Source: Sulfitobacter alexandrii (GTDB lineage: Bacteria; Pseudomonadota; Alphaproteobacteria; Rhodobacterales; Rhodobacteraceae). Taken from it: a DNA stretch of 64,000 nt. The stretch spans positions 1,054,001 through 1,118,000 of the forward strand of contig NZ_CP018076.1 in the NCBI RefSeq assembly GCF_001886735.1, given 5' to 3'. Below are positions 40,973 through 50,529 of this stretch, one piece after another. A program made the position numbers and the translations under genes. The notes under the pieces are model-generated. The model did no database searches. It was given only the letters and a program-made list of their open reading frames with translations, and was not told the DNA's origin. The first letter of the stretch is position 1, and every line of letters begins with the position of its first letter.

Positions 40973-41374
40973 CTAGTCCTTCAGCAGGCGGTCCGCCTTC
41001 TTGCGGACCAATGTGCTCCGCAGGTCGTGCATCGCCAGCAACAGCGCGTCCGTCACGGCCTCGAGCTGGTCGTCCGTCGCCTTCGATTGCACCCAGTGGG
41101 TCGTCAGGTTCAGGTAGTCCACCGCCCGATGGATGTCGTCGATGTCGCGATGCGCCAGCACGTTCCGGCGCTGTTCCATCCACGCCCGGATCTCCGTCAG
41201 GTCGGCTTCCGTCAGCGTGCGATCGCCGTGCGGCTTGATCTCGCCGTTGCGGATGTTGGCCACCGCGATCTGGTCCATCTCGATCCGGCGCTGACGGTTC
41301 TCCGTGTCGAGGCGGAACACCGCCGCGCCGTTCTCGCGCACGCGGAAATAGTACTCTGGCAGTTCGGTCGACAT
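40973..41374 (-). CDS. Conserved hypothetical, possibly Rhodobacterales-specific
   Basis: A 133-residue soluble protein, mostly helical after an N-terminal beta part (PEYYFRVRENGAAVFRLDTENRQRRIEMDQIA). No catalytic motif stands out. The two-domain look (strands, then helices with HRDIDDIHRAVDYLN) suggests an oligomeric small protein. Its start lies 11 bases after the aspartate aminotransferase stop, so it is the second gene of that unit. I cannot name a family with confidence. Confidence 0.65.
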   Translation of the reverse strand: MSTELPEYYFRVRENGAAVFRLDTENRQRRIEMDQIAVANIRNGEIKPHGDRTLTEADLTEIRAWMEQRRNVLAHRDIDDIHRAVDYLNLTTHWVQSKATDDQLEAVTDALLLAMHDLRSTLVRKKADRLLKD

Positions 41375-41385
41375 GGCCCCTCCGC

Positions 41386-42645
<1,260 letters not shown>

Positions 42646-42685
42646 TCAAGACGGAACGCCCCGGTTCTGAGGAAAGGGATGACGA

Positions 42686-43084
42686 ATGGACGACGAAACG
42701 GATTGGTACGGCCCGGATGCGGCCACCTTCGGTGACAGGCTTGCCGCCGCGCGCGAAAGCGCCGGGATGAGCCAGGGCGATCTGGCCAAGCGGCTGGGCG
42801 TCCGGCTTTCCACGCTGCGCGGCTGGGAAGACGATCATGCCGAGCCGCGGGCGAACCGTCTGTCGATGCTCGCGGGGCTGCTCAACGTGTCGATGATGTG
42901 GCTCATCAACGGCGAGGGCGAGGGGATCAGCCCCCCCGACACCAGCGGGACGGACACCGCCGGCCTGTCTGAGGTCATGGCCGAACTGCGCAGCCTTCGT
43001 GCCGACATGCTGCGCAAGGCCGAACACGTGGGCCGGCTGGAAAAGCGCCTGCGCCGCATCATGACCGATACCGGCAATGTCTGA
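42686..43084 (+). CDS. XRE-type HTH regulator
   Basis: A 132-residue protein with a Cro/CI-type helix-turn-helix at residues 15-70 (FGDRLAAARESAGMSQGDLAKRLG and a second helix with LSTLRGWED), followed by a linker and a C-terminal coiled-coil helix that should mediate dimerisation. It overlaps sdhE by 8 bases, a very tight link suggesting it is translated with the succinate dehydrogenase assembly factor. Its target genes are unknown. Confidence 0.87.
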   Translation: MDDETDWYGPDAATFGDRLAAARESAGMSQGDLAKRLGVRLSTLRGWEDDHAEPRANRLSMLAGLLNVSMMWLINGEGEGISPPDTSGTDTAGLSEVMAELRSLRADMLRKAEHVGRLEKRLRRIMTDTGNV

Positions 43085-43352
43085 AACGGCCGAACTGCCC
43101 GAACACCGGCTGAAGCGGCTGCACATGCGCTCCATGCGGCGCGGGATCAAGGAGATGGACCTGATCCTGCCGCCCTTCGCCGCCGCCCGGCTGCCCCGGA
43201 TGGATGACGCGGAACTGGCGCTTTACGAGGATCTGCTCAACGAAAGCGACCACGACCTGTACCAGTGGGTCTCCTCTCAGGCGGCACCCCCCGACCGTTA
43301 CGCCGACATGATCGGCCAGATCCGCGAACAGCTGGCCGGCGGGGTGCGCTAA
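43077..43352 (+). CDS. sdhE: FAD assembly factor for succinate dehydrogenase
   Basis: A 91-residue SdhE (DUF339) protein with the R22-G23-I-K-E26 motif that binds the flavoprotein SdhA and helps attach FAD covalently. Size and the helical pattern ending in ...YADMIGQIREQ fit the family. The gene starts inside the HTH regulator gene and is followed by a 189-base region before ldtR. The sdhCDAB genes are not in the window. Confidence 0.92.
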   Translation: MSETAELPEHRLKRLHMRSMRRGIKEMDLILPPFAAARLPRMDDAELALYEDLLNESDHDLYQWVSSQAAPPDRYADMIGQIREQLAGGVR

Positions 43353-43541
43353 GGCCCCCCGTCGCCCCCGGCTTCGTGCCCGCCGACCCTCCGCCGGGGG
43401 GCGTCGGCGCGGTCGGTAAGTCCCTGTTTCCGAAATAAGATCGGCGAAACCCGCACCGTACGCACCCTTCACGGTCCGTTTAACGAAATATTCTGCTTTT
43501 TTGCGCAGTTTCCCCTCCAACGTAGCCAAGCGGAGAGAGAA

Positions 43542-44042
43542 ATGAGCATCCAGGCACCCATCGGTCTGCCCTGCGGGGACAAGGGTTTCATGAACGGTTA
43601 CCTCGAGGCGTTGTCGCTGGTGGAGCGGTTGCACCGTCTGCTGCTGGACGTCATCAAGGACGAGTTCGAGCGCGTCGGCGTGCTCGAGATCAATGCGGTG
43701 CAGGCGCTGCTGTTGTTCAACATCGGCGACAACGAGGTGACGGCGGGCGAGCTGAAGTCGCGCGGCTACTACCAGGGGTCCAACGTCAGCTACAACCTCA
43801 AGAAACTGGTCGACATGGGCTACATGCACCATAACCGGTGCGAGATCGACCGCCGTTCCGTCCGGGTGCGGCTGACCGAAAAGGGGCGTCACATCCGCGA
43901 CGTGGTGGCGACGCTTTTCGCGCGTCATGCCGTCGGGCTCGAGGATCGCGGCGTTCTCGGGCCGCAGGGCATCACCGACATCACCGGCGCGCTCAAGCGG
44001 GTGGAGCGGTACTGGTCCGACCAGATCCGCTATATCTACTGA
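43542..44042 (+). CDS. ldtR: MarR family regulator LdtR
   Basis: A 166-residue winged-helix protein with the LEINAVQALLLFNIGDNEVTAGELKSRGYYQGSNVSYNLKKL motif block (in parts), characteristic of LdtR, which in alphaproteobacteria controls an L,D-transpeptidase gene and osmotic tolerance. The recognition helix is around residues 78-95. The upstream 100 bases are AT-rich and hold its promoter. Its TGA overlaps by 7 bases with the stop of the convergent DUF1194 gene. Confidence 0.87.
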   Translation: MSIQAPIGLPCGDKGFMNGYLEALSLVERLHRLLLDVIKDEFERVGVLEINAVQALLLFNIGDNEVTAGELKSRGYYQGSNVSYNLKKLVDMGYMHHNRCEIDRRSVRVRLTEKGRHIRDVVATLFARHAVGLEDRGVLGPQGITDITGALKRVERYWSDQIRYIY

Positions 44043-44764
44043 CGGGGCAGGGGGGCGGCGTCCGACACGACCAGCCCCTCCATCTCCTCCAGCAGCTTTT
44101 CCTTCATCGCGCGGGCATAGTCGGCATAGCCGATCGCCGTGCGGACAAAGGCGCCGGGACCCATGATGACTTCCGCCCGGAAGTACGAGGACAGCTCCGC
44201 GATCTCGGCCTGGCGGATGTCGCCCGTGGCCGGGTCGTCCACCCCGATCACCAGCGCGTTGATGGTCACGCCGCTGTCCTGAAGGGTCGGCTTCACGCTG
44301 CGCGGGCGGGGGCCGAGGTTGGACTTCCCGTCGCCCGAGATGTCCAGCGTCCGTTTCCAGCAGCCGCCCTGGCCCTGCAACCGGCGCACACCGTCGGCCA
44401 TCGCGACACCCAGCGCGGTGCCGGGGGTGGCGTCCCGCCGCTCGGTGCCGCGCAGGTGTGCGATCACCCCGTCCAGCGCCGCGGCACCGTCCAGCGTGAC
44501 CCAAGGCACCAGTTCCGTCTGATCCTGCGGCCCGCTCCACTCGAATACCGTCAGGCGGATCGGCGCCTCCGGCATGGACAGGATGCGGGCGCGCACTTCC
44601 GGGCTGTCCAGTGCCTCGGCCACACCGTCGATCTGCTGGCGGTACTCCCGCGCGTCCACCGACCCCGAGACATCCAGCGCCAGCGCCAGCGCCTGCCGGC
44701 ACTCCGCCTGCGCCACCGCCGGGGCCAGCGCCAGCAGCAGGCCAAGGACGGGCAGGCATTTCAT
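44036..44764 (-). CDS. DUF1194 von Willebrand A-like exported protein, second copy
   Basis: A 242-residue protein with a signal peptide (cut near AVAQA) and a VWA domain with a metal-site motif DVSGSVD, plus ISGDGKSNLGPRP and the final ...VIMGPGAFVRTAIGYADYARAMKEKL. Two cysteines (in QAEC and GGCW) may form a disulfide. It is periplasmic or secreted. It starts in a 4-base overlap (ATGA) with the paralogous gene upstream. Identity between the two is partial, so they are old duplicates. Function is unknown. Confidence 0.85.
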   Translation of the reverse strand: MKCLPVLGLLLALAPAVAQAECRQALALALDVSGSVDAREYRQQIDGVAEALDSPEVRARILSMPEAPIRLTVFEWSGPQDQTELVPWVTLDGAAALDGVIAHLRGTERRDATPGTALGVAMADGVRRLQGQGGCWKRTLDISGDGKSNLGPRPRSVKPTLQDSGVTINALVIGVDDPATGDIRQAEIAELSSYFRAEVIMGPGAFVRTAIGYADYARAMKEKLLEEMEGLVVSDAAPLPRQ

Positions 44765-45462
44765 CCGTCCCGCTCCGCCTGCGTCAGCCCGCCGATGGCC
44801 GCCGGTGACAATTCGCGCACCAGTTTCTGCCGCATGGCGCGGGCAAAATCCTCGAACCCGTCCGCCACCACCAGAAACGCGCCCGGCCCATGCAGCACTT
44901 CGCGCCGGTAAAAGGCGATCAGCCCCACTTCGCCTTCGAAATCCGCCGCGTTCACCGCCAGCCCGTTCACGGTCACCCCCTCGAAGGGGAACTCGCGGTA
45001 GGCATTGGCGGGGGGAAACCCTTCGTTGTTCTGCCCGTCGCCGGCCATGTCCAGCGTCTTGTCCAAACAGTCGGGCGCACGCGCGAGCATGCCCGCCCCA
45101 TAGCCCAGCGCATACCCCATCGCGGTCGGAAACTCGCTGTGGCTGCGGTCGCTGGCCGCCACCGTTTCCGCCGCGCGGGTCAGGGCATCGGGGCTGTCGA
45201 TCAGCGTCCAGTCCAGCACGACCGACTGGTTCCAGCGCCCCGACCATTCATAGACCGCCAGCGCTACCGGCAGATCCGAGGCGAAGAACGCCTCGATCAC
45301 CTCGGGCGCGACGAGCGCCGATGCGGTGCCGCCGCGCTGCAACCGGTCCTCGCGCGCGTCGACCGAACTCGACACGTCAAGCGCCAGCAGCAGCGCAAGC
45401 CGGCACTCCGCCGCGCCCGCCGGCGCCGCGAGCAGCGCCAAGAGGGCGGCGGCCCTTACCAA
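44761..45462 (-). CDS. DUF1194 von Willebrand A-like exported protein, first copy
   Basis: A 233-residue paralogue of the following gene. The start is a TTG at 45462 that overlaps the glyoxalase stop region by 7 bases, with GGAGAA about 9 bases before it. This gives a signal peptide MVRAAALLALLAAPAGA. The VWA metal-site reads DVSSSVD, with DMAGDGQNNEG and a ...VLHGPGAFLVVADGFEDFARAM end parallel to the other copy. No ATG start is available without losing the signal peptide. It is likely to work together with the second copy. Confidence 0.8.
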   Translation of the reverse strand: MVRAAALLALLAAPAGAAECRLALLLALDVSSSVDAREDRLQRGGTASALVAPEVIEAFFASDLPVALAVYEWSGRWNQSVVLDWTLIDSPDALTRAAETVAASDRSHSEFPTAMGYALGYGAGMLARAPDCLDKTLDMAGDGQNNEGFPPANAYREFPFEGVTVNGLAVNAADFEGEVGLIAFYRREVLHGPGAFLVVADGFEDFARAMRQKLVRELSPAAIGGLTQAERDG

Positions 45463-45890
45463 TGGCCGGTGTTCTCCATGCTGGCCCAGGGTTCCTGCGG
45501 CGGCAGGGCATCCCCTTCCTGCAACAGTTCGATCGAGATGTTGTCGGGGCTGCGCACGAAGGCCATGTGCCCGTCGCGCGGGGGGCGGTTGATGGTGATG
45601 CCGGCGTCCATCAGGCTCTGGCACATGTCATAGATGTTCTCGACCGTATAGGCGAGGTGGCCGAAATGCCGGCTGTCGCTGGGCAGGCCGTCGTCGCCGT
45701 CCCAGTTGTAGGTCAGTTCGACATCTGCGTGACCGTCGTCCATGCCCGGCGGGCAGAGGAACACCAGCGTGAACCGGCCGCCCTCGTTGTCCATCCGGCG
45801 CCGTTCCACGAGGCCCAGCTTCTTGTAGAAGTCGATGGAGGTATCCAGGTCTTTGACGCGCACCATGGTGTGCAGGTATTTGATCGGCAT
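45456..45890 (-). CDS. gloA: Lactoylglutathione lyase (glyoxalase I)
   Basis: A 144-residue VOC-fold enzyme that turns the methylglyoxal-glutathione adduct into S-lactoylglutathione. All four metal ligands of class I/II glyoxalase are visible: H7, E58, H78 and E121. Also DFYKKLGL, GMDDG and FVRSPDNISIELLQ motifs fit. It sits 24 bases after the Slam-type exporter and couples to the DUF1194 gene, an unusual neighbourhood for a detoxification enzyme. Confidence 0.93.
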   Translation of the reverse strand: MPIKYLHTMVRVKDLDTSIDFYKKLGLVERRRMDNEGGRFTLVFLCPPGMDDGHADVELTYNWDGDDGLPSDSRHFGHLAYTVENIYDMCQSLMDAGITINRPPRDGHMAFVRSPDNISIELLQEGDALPPQEPWASMENTGHW

Positions 45891-45914
45891 GCGGTTTCCT
45901 TTTGTTCGCCGGAC

Positions 45915-47255
45915 CTAAAACAGCGATTGAAACCCGATGTTCAGTCCGAAATTCCGTGTCTCGAAGCGGCTGACGTTCGAATTGGTGCGGCTCGCCTCGA
46001 GTGTAAGTTTAGGGGCGAAGCCATAAGTGTCAAAATCCACGAAGAGCAGCGAGCCCGAAACCGTCGCCTTGATGTCGCGCCGCGCCTCGGGCGTGTACAG
46101 CGGATCGTCGTACTGGCGCAGCTCTCCCGATACCGAAAGCAGCGCCTGCGCCCCCATGAACGGCTGGGAAAACGCGTATTGCAGCCCCGCATCCAGCCGG
46201 GTGTGCGCGATGGCGCGGCTGTCGCTGTCCGTCCGGCTGATCCGCGCATCCCAGCTGAGCCGGTCGCCGGTGGCCACGGGTCTGCTCCAGCGTCCGCCCA
46301 ACGCGTAGGTGTTGTTCGATCGGATGGCCGCATCTTTTCGGTCCGAATGACCCAGCCGCGCCTCCCAGGCAAAGCTGCGCCCCGCGTCGCGCTGAAAGGC
46401 CTGCCGCCACTCGATCTCGTATTCGTCGGCGAACTGGCGGTCCCCGGACCACAGCTGCCCGAAGCTGAAGGCGATGGTCTGGCGCGGCGCATCCGGGCCG
46501 GTGGTCCAGTCACGGCCCACGCGGGCCTGCAACTTGCGAAACGCATAGTCCGAGGCATCGACGCCCGCGGGCACATTGTCGTCGGTAAAGACGACATGGC
46601 TTTCGGTCCAGCGCAGGGCGGCGAAGTTGCGGTGCGTGGTGGTCACGCCGAAATTGTAGCGCAACGTGGTGTCAGAGGTGACCGAAAACCCCGAGATCGG
46701 CACCGCCGCGGGGTTGGTGAAGATCAGCCCGCCCAGCACGAAGGTGTTGTCGCGCGGGGCGTTGTTGACGTTGTCGCTGGGATTGATCCCGAAAGAGACG
46801 TCGACCGACCACGGGTTCGTCGTGCGCACGAACTGGTAGTCGCGCACGGCCCTGTTGCGCATCCGCGCCGTCGGCGCCACGTCCGCCGCACGGCGCAGCC
46901 AGAACTGCGCGCGGGTCTTCTTGCCGTCCGATGACAGCGCCTGCGCCATGGCAAGCGCGGCGCCGTACTTCTCGATGTCCCGCTCCGTCGCGCGCCAGGC
47001 GTCCCGGGCCGCCCGCTGCGCCGGGCCATAGCGTTCGAGCACGCGCAGGGCATGGGCATGGACGATCAGGCTGGGGGCGTCCTGCGGATCACGGGCGATC
47101 AGCACGGTGGTGATCTCGGCCGCCGCCCGCGCCTGACCGGTCGACAACAACCGCGCCGCCGCCAGCCGCGCCTCGTCCGGGTCCAGCGTCGTCTGGGCGC
47201 CCCCCGCGCTCGCCAGCACCAGGCCGAGGATGCCGGACAGGACGAGCCGTTTCAT
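45915..47255 (-). CDS. Slam-type outer-membrane exporter of surface lipoproteins
   Basis: A 446-residue protein with a signal peptide, a helical TPR-like N-terminal domain (about residues 25-130, with repeated ARA.. helices) and a C-terminal half of alternating strands ending in a phenylalanine (IGFQSLF), as for an outer-membrane barrel. This fits the DUF560/Slam family that moves lipoproteins to the cell surface. The gene overlaps the upstream TbpB-like lipoprotein in TGATG, which is the usual Slam-cargo pairing. A GTG at 47258 is an alternative start. Confidence 0.78.
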   Translation of the reverse strand: MKRLVLSGILGLVLASAGGAQTTLDPDEARLAAARLLSTGQARAAAEITTVLIARDPQDAPSLIVHAHALRVLERYGPAQRAARDAWRATERDIEKYGAALAMAQALSSDGKKTRAQFWLRRAADVAPTARMRNRAVRDYQFVRTTNPWSVDVSFGINPSDNVNNAPRDNTFVLGGLIFTNPAAVPISGFSVTSDTTLRYNFGVTTTHRNFAALRWTESHVVFTDDNVPAGVDASDYAFRKLQARVGRDWTTGPDAPRQTIAFSFGQLWSGDRQFADEYEIEWRQAFQRDAGRSFAWEARLGHSDRKDAAIRSNNTYALGGRWSRPVATGDRLSWDARISRTDSDSRAIAHTRLDAGLQYAFSQPFMGAQALLSVSGELRQYDDPLYTPEARRDIKATVSGSLLFVDFDTYGFAPKLTLEASRTNSNVSRFETRNFGLNIGFQSLF

Positions 47256-48136
47256 CACTGCTCCGCGATGAATCCACCCGTCTCGCGGATGCCGTTGTTG
47301 TTGTTGCCGGGCGAGCCCTCGACAAAGAGGATGCCGGCGATCTCGCTGCCGTTGGGGCCCGCCAGCACACCTTCCCAGTTGCCCGAGCGGATCACCTGGC
47401 CGCCCACCACTTCGGAGGCATCGCCCGTGCCGATGGTGGCGTTGGTAAAGTCGATGGTGGAATCCTGCAGCGAGATGAACCCGTCCAGCGCGCCGATGGG
47501 CTGGCCCGCATCGTTGTAGAGCGCCCGGTTCGTCACGAAGCCGCCCACGGTGCCGGTGTCATCGAAATCGTCGAAATCCACCGCCAGTTCCACCTCGCCG
47601 GTCACGTAGGTGATGACGTTCTCGCCGCTCGGTCCTGCGTTCAGGTTGGTCCGCACCCCGGCATATTCACCCGAGTAGGAATAGATGCCCGTCGCGGGCA
47701 GGTTCGGCGCGCCGCCCAGCCGCTGCGCCCCGGCCCCGCCATAGCCGAACTGGATGTAGGCGGGCGTGCCCACCGCCGCCACCTGCGACGCGCCGCTGTC
47801 CGAGCGGCGGAAGACCGCGAAATACTGCACCTCGTTCGACCCCGGCGCCGGCGCGCTCTGGTAGGCGTCGAAGCCGTTGCTGAACTGTTCGGTCGGGATG
47901 CGCTGATAGGCGTTCTGCGGATCGTCGAAGGGGATGTTGTTCAGCGTCAGCGTGTCGGTCGCGGCGTCGTAGGCGATGTTGTTCAGCGTCAGGAACTGGC
48001 CCTGCTCGTCGAGATACACGCTCCCCGATGCGCCGTCGGCGCCGCCCTCGTCCACGGCGTCCCCGCCAAAGGGGGGTGTGCCGCCACAGCCTGCAAGGCC
48101 AATCCCGAGCGCAAGGCCCATCCATAGACGTGTCAC
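47255..48136 (-). CDS. TbpB-like surface lipoprotein (probable Slam cargo)
   Basis: A 293-residue lipoprotein: GTG 48136 start with GAGGGC before it, signal sequence and lipobox L14-A-G-C17. A Gly/Asp-rich linker leads to a beta-rich domain rich in Tyr, Asn and Gly. Near the end [20 protein letters not shown] matches the GxxGPNAxExxGxF motif of transferrin-binding-protein-B-like barrels. The gene overlaps the Slam-type gene that follows, so surface display is the natural inference. The ligand is unknown: haem, iron carriers or host proteins are known for relatives. The start upstream of 48136 is not supported. Confidence 0.78.
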   Translation of the reverse strand: MTRLWMGLALGIGLAGCGGTPPFGGDAVDEGGADGASGSVYLDEQGQFLTLNNIAYDAATDTLTLNNIPFDDPQNAYQRIPTEQFSNGFDAYQSAPAPGSNEVQYFAVFRRSDSGASQVAAVGTPAYIQFGYGGAGAQRLGGAPNLPATGIYSYSGEYAGVRTNLNAGPSGENVITYVTGEVELAVDFDDFDDTGTVGGFVTNRALYNDAGQPIGALDGFISLQDSTIDFTNATIGTGDASEVVGGQVIRSGNWEGVLAGPNGSEIAGILFVEGSPGNNNNGIRETGGFIAEQ

Positions 48137-48336
48137 GTTATCTGCCCTCAAAATATATCTTTGTTTTGTGCGACCTTTCCAAACCGGGGCGCGGCTTGTC
48201 AACGCGCGATGGCGCGGGCGGGGCACTTTCCACGCACAGTGCTACCGAAAAACAATACCCTATATCGCGGTTCCGATGCCGCTGCCCCGCAGATATAGTG
48301 AATCGCGAATCCCAAGCCCATCACAGGACCGCCCGC

Positions 48337-49251
48337 ATGACCCTCACGCCCGAGCAACAAGCCGAAATCGACGCCCTGCGCAGCCAGACCCAGCAGACCC
48401 TGCGCGCCACCGTGCCGGGGATGGAGGCGCATCTCTACAAGGCGTACGAGGTGCTCGACCACGGTTTCATCCGGGTGATCGACTACATGGGCGACGATTC
48501 CGCCATCTGTCAGGCGGCGCGCGTCAGCTACGGCAAGGGCACCAAAAGCGTCCAGAACGACGAGGGGCTGATCCGCTATCTCATGCGCCACTGGCACTCG
48601 ACACCTTTCGAGATGTGCGAGATCAAGCTGCACGTCAAGCTGCCGGTCTTCGTCGCGCGCCAGTGGATCCGCCACCGTACCGCCAACGTGAACGAATACT
48701 CGGCCCGCTACTCGATCCTCGACCGCGAATTCTACATCCCCGCGCCCGAACACATCAACGCGCAGTCGGTGGTCAACAACCAGGGCCGCGGCGGCGTGCT
48801 GGAGGGCGAGGAGGCCGCCCGCGTGCTCGAGATCCTCAAGGCCGACAGCAACCGCGCCTACGACCATTACGAACAGATGATCAGCCAGGAAGGGCAGGAC
48901 GGTCTGGCCCGCGAACTCGCCCGCATGAACCTGCCCGCCAACGTCTATACCCAGTGGTACTGGAAGGTGGACCTGCACAACCTGTTCCACTTCCTGCGGC
49001 TGCGCGCTGACGCCCACGCGCAGTACGAGATCCGCGTCTACGCCGACGCGATCTGCAAGGTCGTGGCCGACTGGGTGCCCGCCGCCTACGGCGCGTTCGA
49101 GGATTACCGCCTGGGGGGAGCCACCCTCTCCGGCAAGGCGCTGGACTGCGTGCGGCGGATGCTGAAGGGCGAGGAGGTGACGCAGGAGAACTCCGGCATG
49201 TCCAAGGGGGAATGGCGGGAGTTTGAGGGGGTTTTGAACGACCCCGCGTAG
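48337..49251 (+). CDS. thyX: FAD-dependent thymidylate synthase
   Basis: A 304-residue ThyX that methylates dUMP using FAD and methylene-tetrahydrofolate. The signature RHRTxxxNExSxR is at residues 112-124 (R112[12 protein letters not shown]124). It is longer than the minimal 220-residue form, with extra N-terminal residues, as in other Rhodobacterales. The upstream 200 bases are AT-rich and divergent with the lipoprotein gene. A terminator hairpin follows the stop codon. Confidence 0.95.
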   Translation: MTLTPEQQAEIDALRSQTQQTLRATVPGMEAHLYKAYEVLDHGFIRVIDYMGDDSAICQAARVSYGKGTKSVQNDEGLIRYLMRHWHSTPFEMCEIKLHVKLPVFVARQWIRHRTANVNEYSARYSILDREFYIPAPEHINAQSVVNNQGRGGVLEGEEAARVLEILKADSNRAYDHYEQMISQEGQDGLARELARMNLPANVYTQWYWKVDLHNLFHFLRLRADAHAQYEIRVYADAICKVVADWVPAAYGAFEDYRLGGATLSGKALDCVRRMLKGEEVTQENSGMSKGEWREFEGVLNDPA

Positions 49252-49258
49252 CGGGGGC

Positions 49259-49281
49259 AAAACGCTCCAGTGGAGTGTTTT
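49259..49281 (+). terminator. Terminator after thyX
   Basis: A 10-bp stem (49259-49268 with 49272-49281, one G-U pair, loop AGT) ends in TTTT. A second small stem (49242-49247 with 49251-49256) overlaps the thyX stop codon. Similar short palindromes with AAAACGCTCC arms may be interspersed in this genome. Confidence 0.75.
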
Positions 49282-49333
49282 GAGTGAAAAACGGGCGCGC
49301 AAACTTGCGCGGCCAGGGCAAATCGGAAATGCC

Positions 49334-50182
49334 ATGTGCGCGAGAAGGATAGGTACCGCAGAGTTTTTTGAGGCCAACCCGTTCTGCTGTTTTTGTGGTG
49401 GAACTGTAATCGCGACTACTATTGAACACGCACCCCCAAAGGTCTTGTTTAGGAATAAGTATAGGCTCAAGGGATTGGAGTTTGCTGCCTGTGAACGCTG
49501 TAATATGGGGCGCTCCGACTTGGACAACGTCGCGGCATTCTTTTGCATACTTTCTGGGGCTGGTTTTGACACTGGTCTTATCGACGACTATTGGGAACGC
49601 ATCGCTCAAGGCGTTAAGAACAACACGCCCGAAGTCCTGGACTACATTGGTACTCTTGATGCACCGGAGGTCTGGGATATTGGCTCTGGCCCGGAGCATT
49701 TGCATAAAGTCGGTATAAATAAGAGACTCTATGTCGATTGGCTAAATCCTTGGGTTGCGAAGCAAGCCTGTGCGCTTTGGTACCATCACACGAGAAAAAC
49801 AATCACAGAAACCATGTGCATCTTAGTCAGATGGATGGATATGGAGGGAATACTTAAGGATGGAATTCCCGAAAGTTTGATTGAAGTCGCGCCATCTCGT
49901 GGCGCTTTACAAATGGGTAAAATGAACTCTTCGGATCAATTCGCTTACCGTTATAATCTTAATCCAGCCGAAGGCATTGGTATAGTTATTTTGGGTGCTC
50001 ACGGAAGTTCGGTTGCGTATGCGTTAATAATGTCGAAAGGTCATATGTTGGAAAGATATCGCACACGCTATCGTGGCGACCTCTTTGCGACGTCAGCTCA
50101 AAGGGGGATCGAATTGTGGAGCCCCTATGAGACCGGGTTCATTCGAGCGGATAGCCAAATGGGACCATTTCAGGGCATTTAA
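49334..50182 (+). CDS. Zinc-ribbon / HNH-like protein, probable acquired gene
   Basis: A 282-residue protein from ATG 49334 (a TTG at 49280 is possible but lies in the terminator). The N-terminus has C18-C-F-C21, an E31-H32 pair and C53-E-R-C56-N57, a treble-clef zinc site of HNH-nuclease style; the usual catalytic His and Asn could be H32 and N57. The rest is unlike any family I know and is rich in Lys, Asn, Tyr and Ile. Low GC and rare codons (TTA, ATA, AGA) in contrast with both neighbours indicate recent transfer. It sits alone between thyX and a hairpin-rich spacer, so defence or selfish-gene functions are possible. Confidence 0.68.
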   Translation: MCARRIGTAEFFEANPFCCFCGGTVIATTIEHAPPKVLFRNKYRLKGLEFAACERCNMGRSDLDNVAAFFCILSGAGFDTGLIDDYWERIAQGVKNNTPEVLDYIGTLDAPEVWDIGSGPEHLHKVGINKRLYVDWLNPWVAKQACALWYHHTRKTITETMCILVRWMDMEGILKDGIPESLIEVAPSRGALQMGKMNSSDQFAYRYNLNPAEGIGIVILGAHGSSVAYALIMSKGHMLERYRTRYRGDLFATSAQRGIELWSPYETGFIRADSQMGPFQGI

Positions 50183-50195
50183 CGTTGGAATACAT

Positions 50196-50399
50196 GCCAA
50201 ATCTCCGATTTGGCAGCGCCCGAACCGCCCCCACGGGGCGGGCGCTTCTCGCCCACCCCTCGGTTCGGGCGCGGTGTCATACTTATAGCGATCCGCTTGA
50301 TGCAAAGGCCCCCGGGGCTCCGCCCGTCCCAACCTCAATTGGTCCCCCGGACCAATTGCCGGGCAAGCCCGGACCGGTTGTGACCCCCTCGGTCCGGGC
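50196..50399. repeat. Cluster of long inverted repeats
   Basis: Perfect stems occur at 50196-50203/50207-50214 (8 bp), 50216-50227/50261-50272 (12 bp, with an inner 7-bp hairpin starting at 50226), 50336-50345/50349-50358 (10 bp) and 50367-50376/50390-50399 (10 bp), with an alternative 6-bp hairpin at 50359-50372. The density is far above that of the other spacers of the window. Confidence 0.65.
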
Positions 50400-50465
50400 G
50401 CCGGCGTACGCGCCCACCGACCGCCCCATAAATCAAAAATAAACCAGTATTAACAAAGATTTACC

Positions 50466-50481
50466 GTTACCCATGGGTAAC
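50466..50481. promoter_or_regulatory. 16-bp perfect palindrome upstream of P450 gene
   Basis: GTTACCCATGGGTAAC is a perfect two-fold palindrome 48 bases before the P450 start, in an AT-rich promoter-like stretch. It has the size and symmetry of an operator for a dimeric regulator. Just upstream TTAA-N7-TTAC (50450-50464) resembles a CtrA site with one mismatch. Which protein binds is unknown. Confidence 0.5.
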
Positions 50482-50529
50482 CCCGACACGACAGATTGAC
50501 ACCGCCGGAAATCCCCCCAAACTCCGCAC

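Larger units (their letters stand above)
50183..50529. other. Hairpin-dense spacer downstream of acquired gene
   Basis: No gene is supported. The first 217 bases contain at least five inverted repeats (listed separately), then an AT-rich 70-base segment and a 16-bp palindrome lead to the P450 gene. The AT-rich part probably contains its promoter. Confidence 0.6.
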
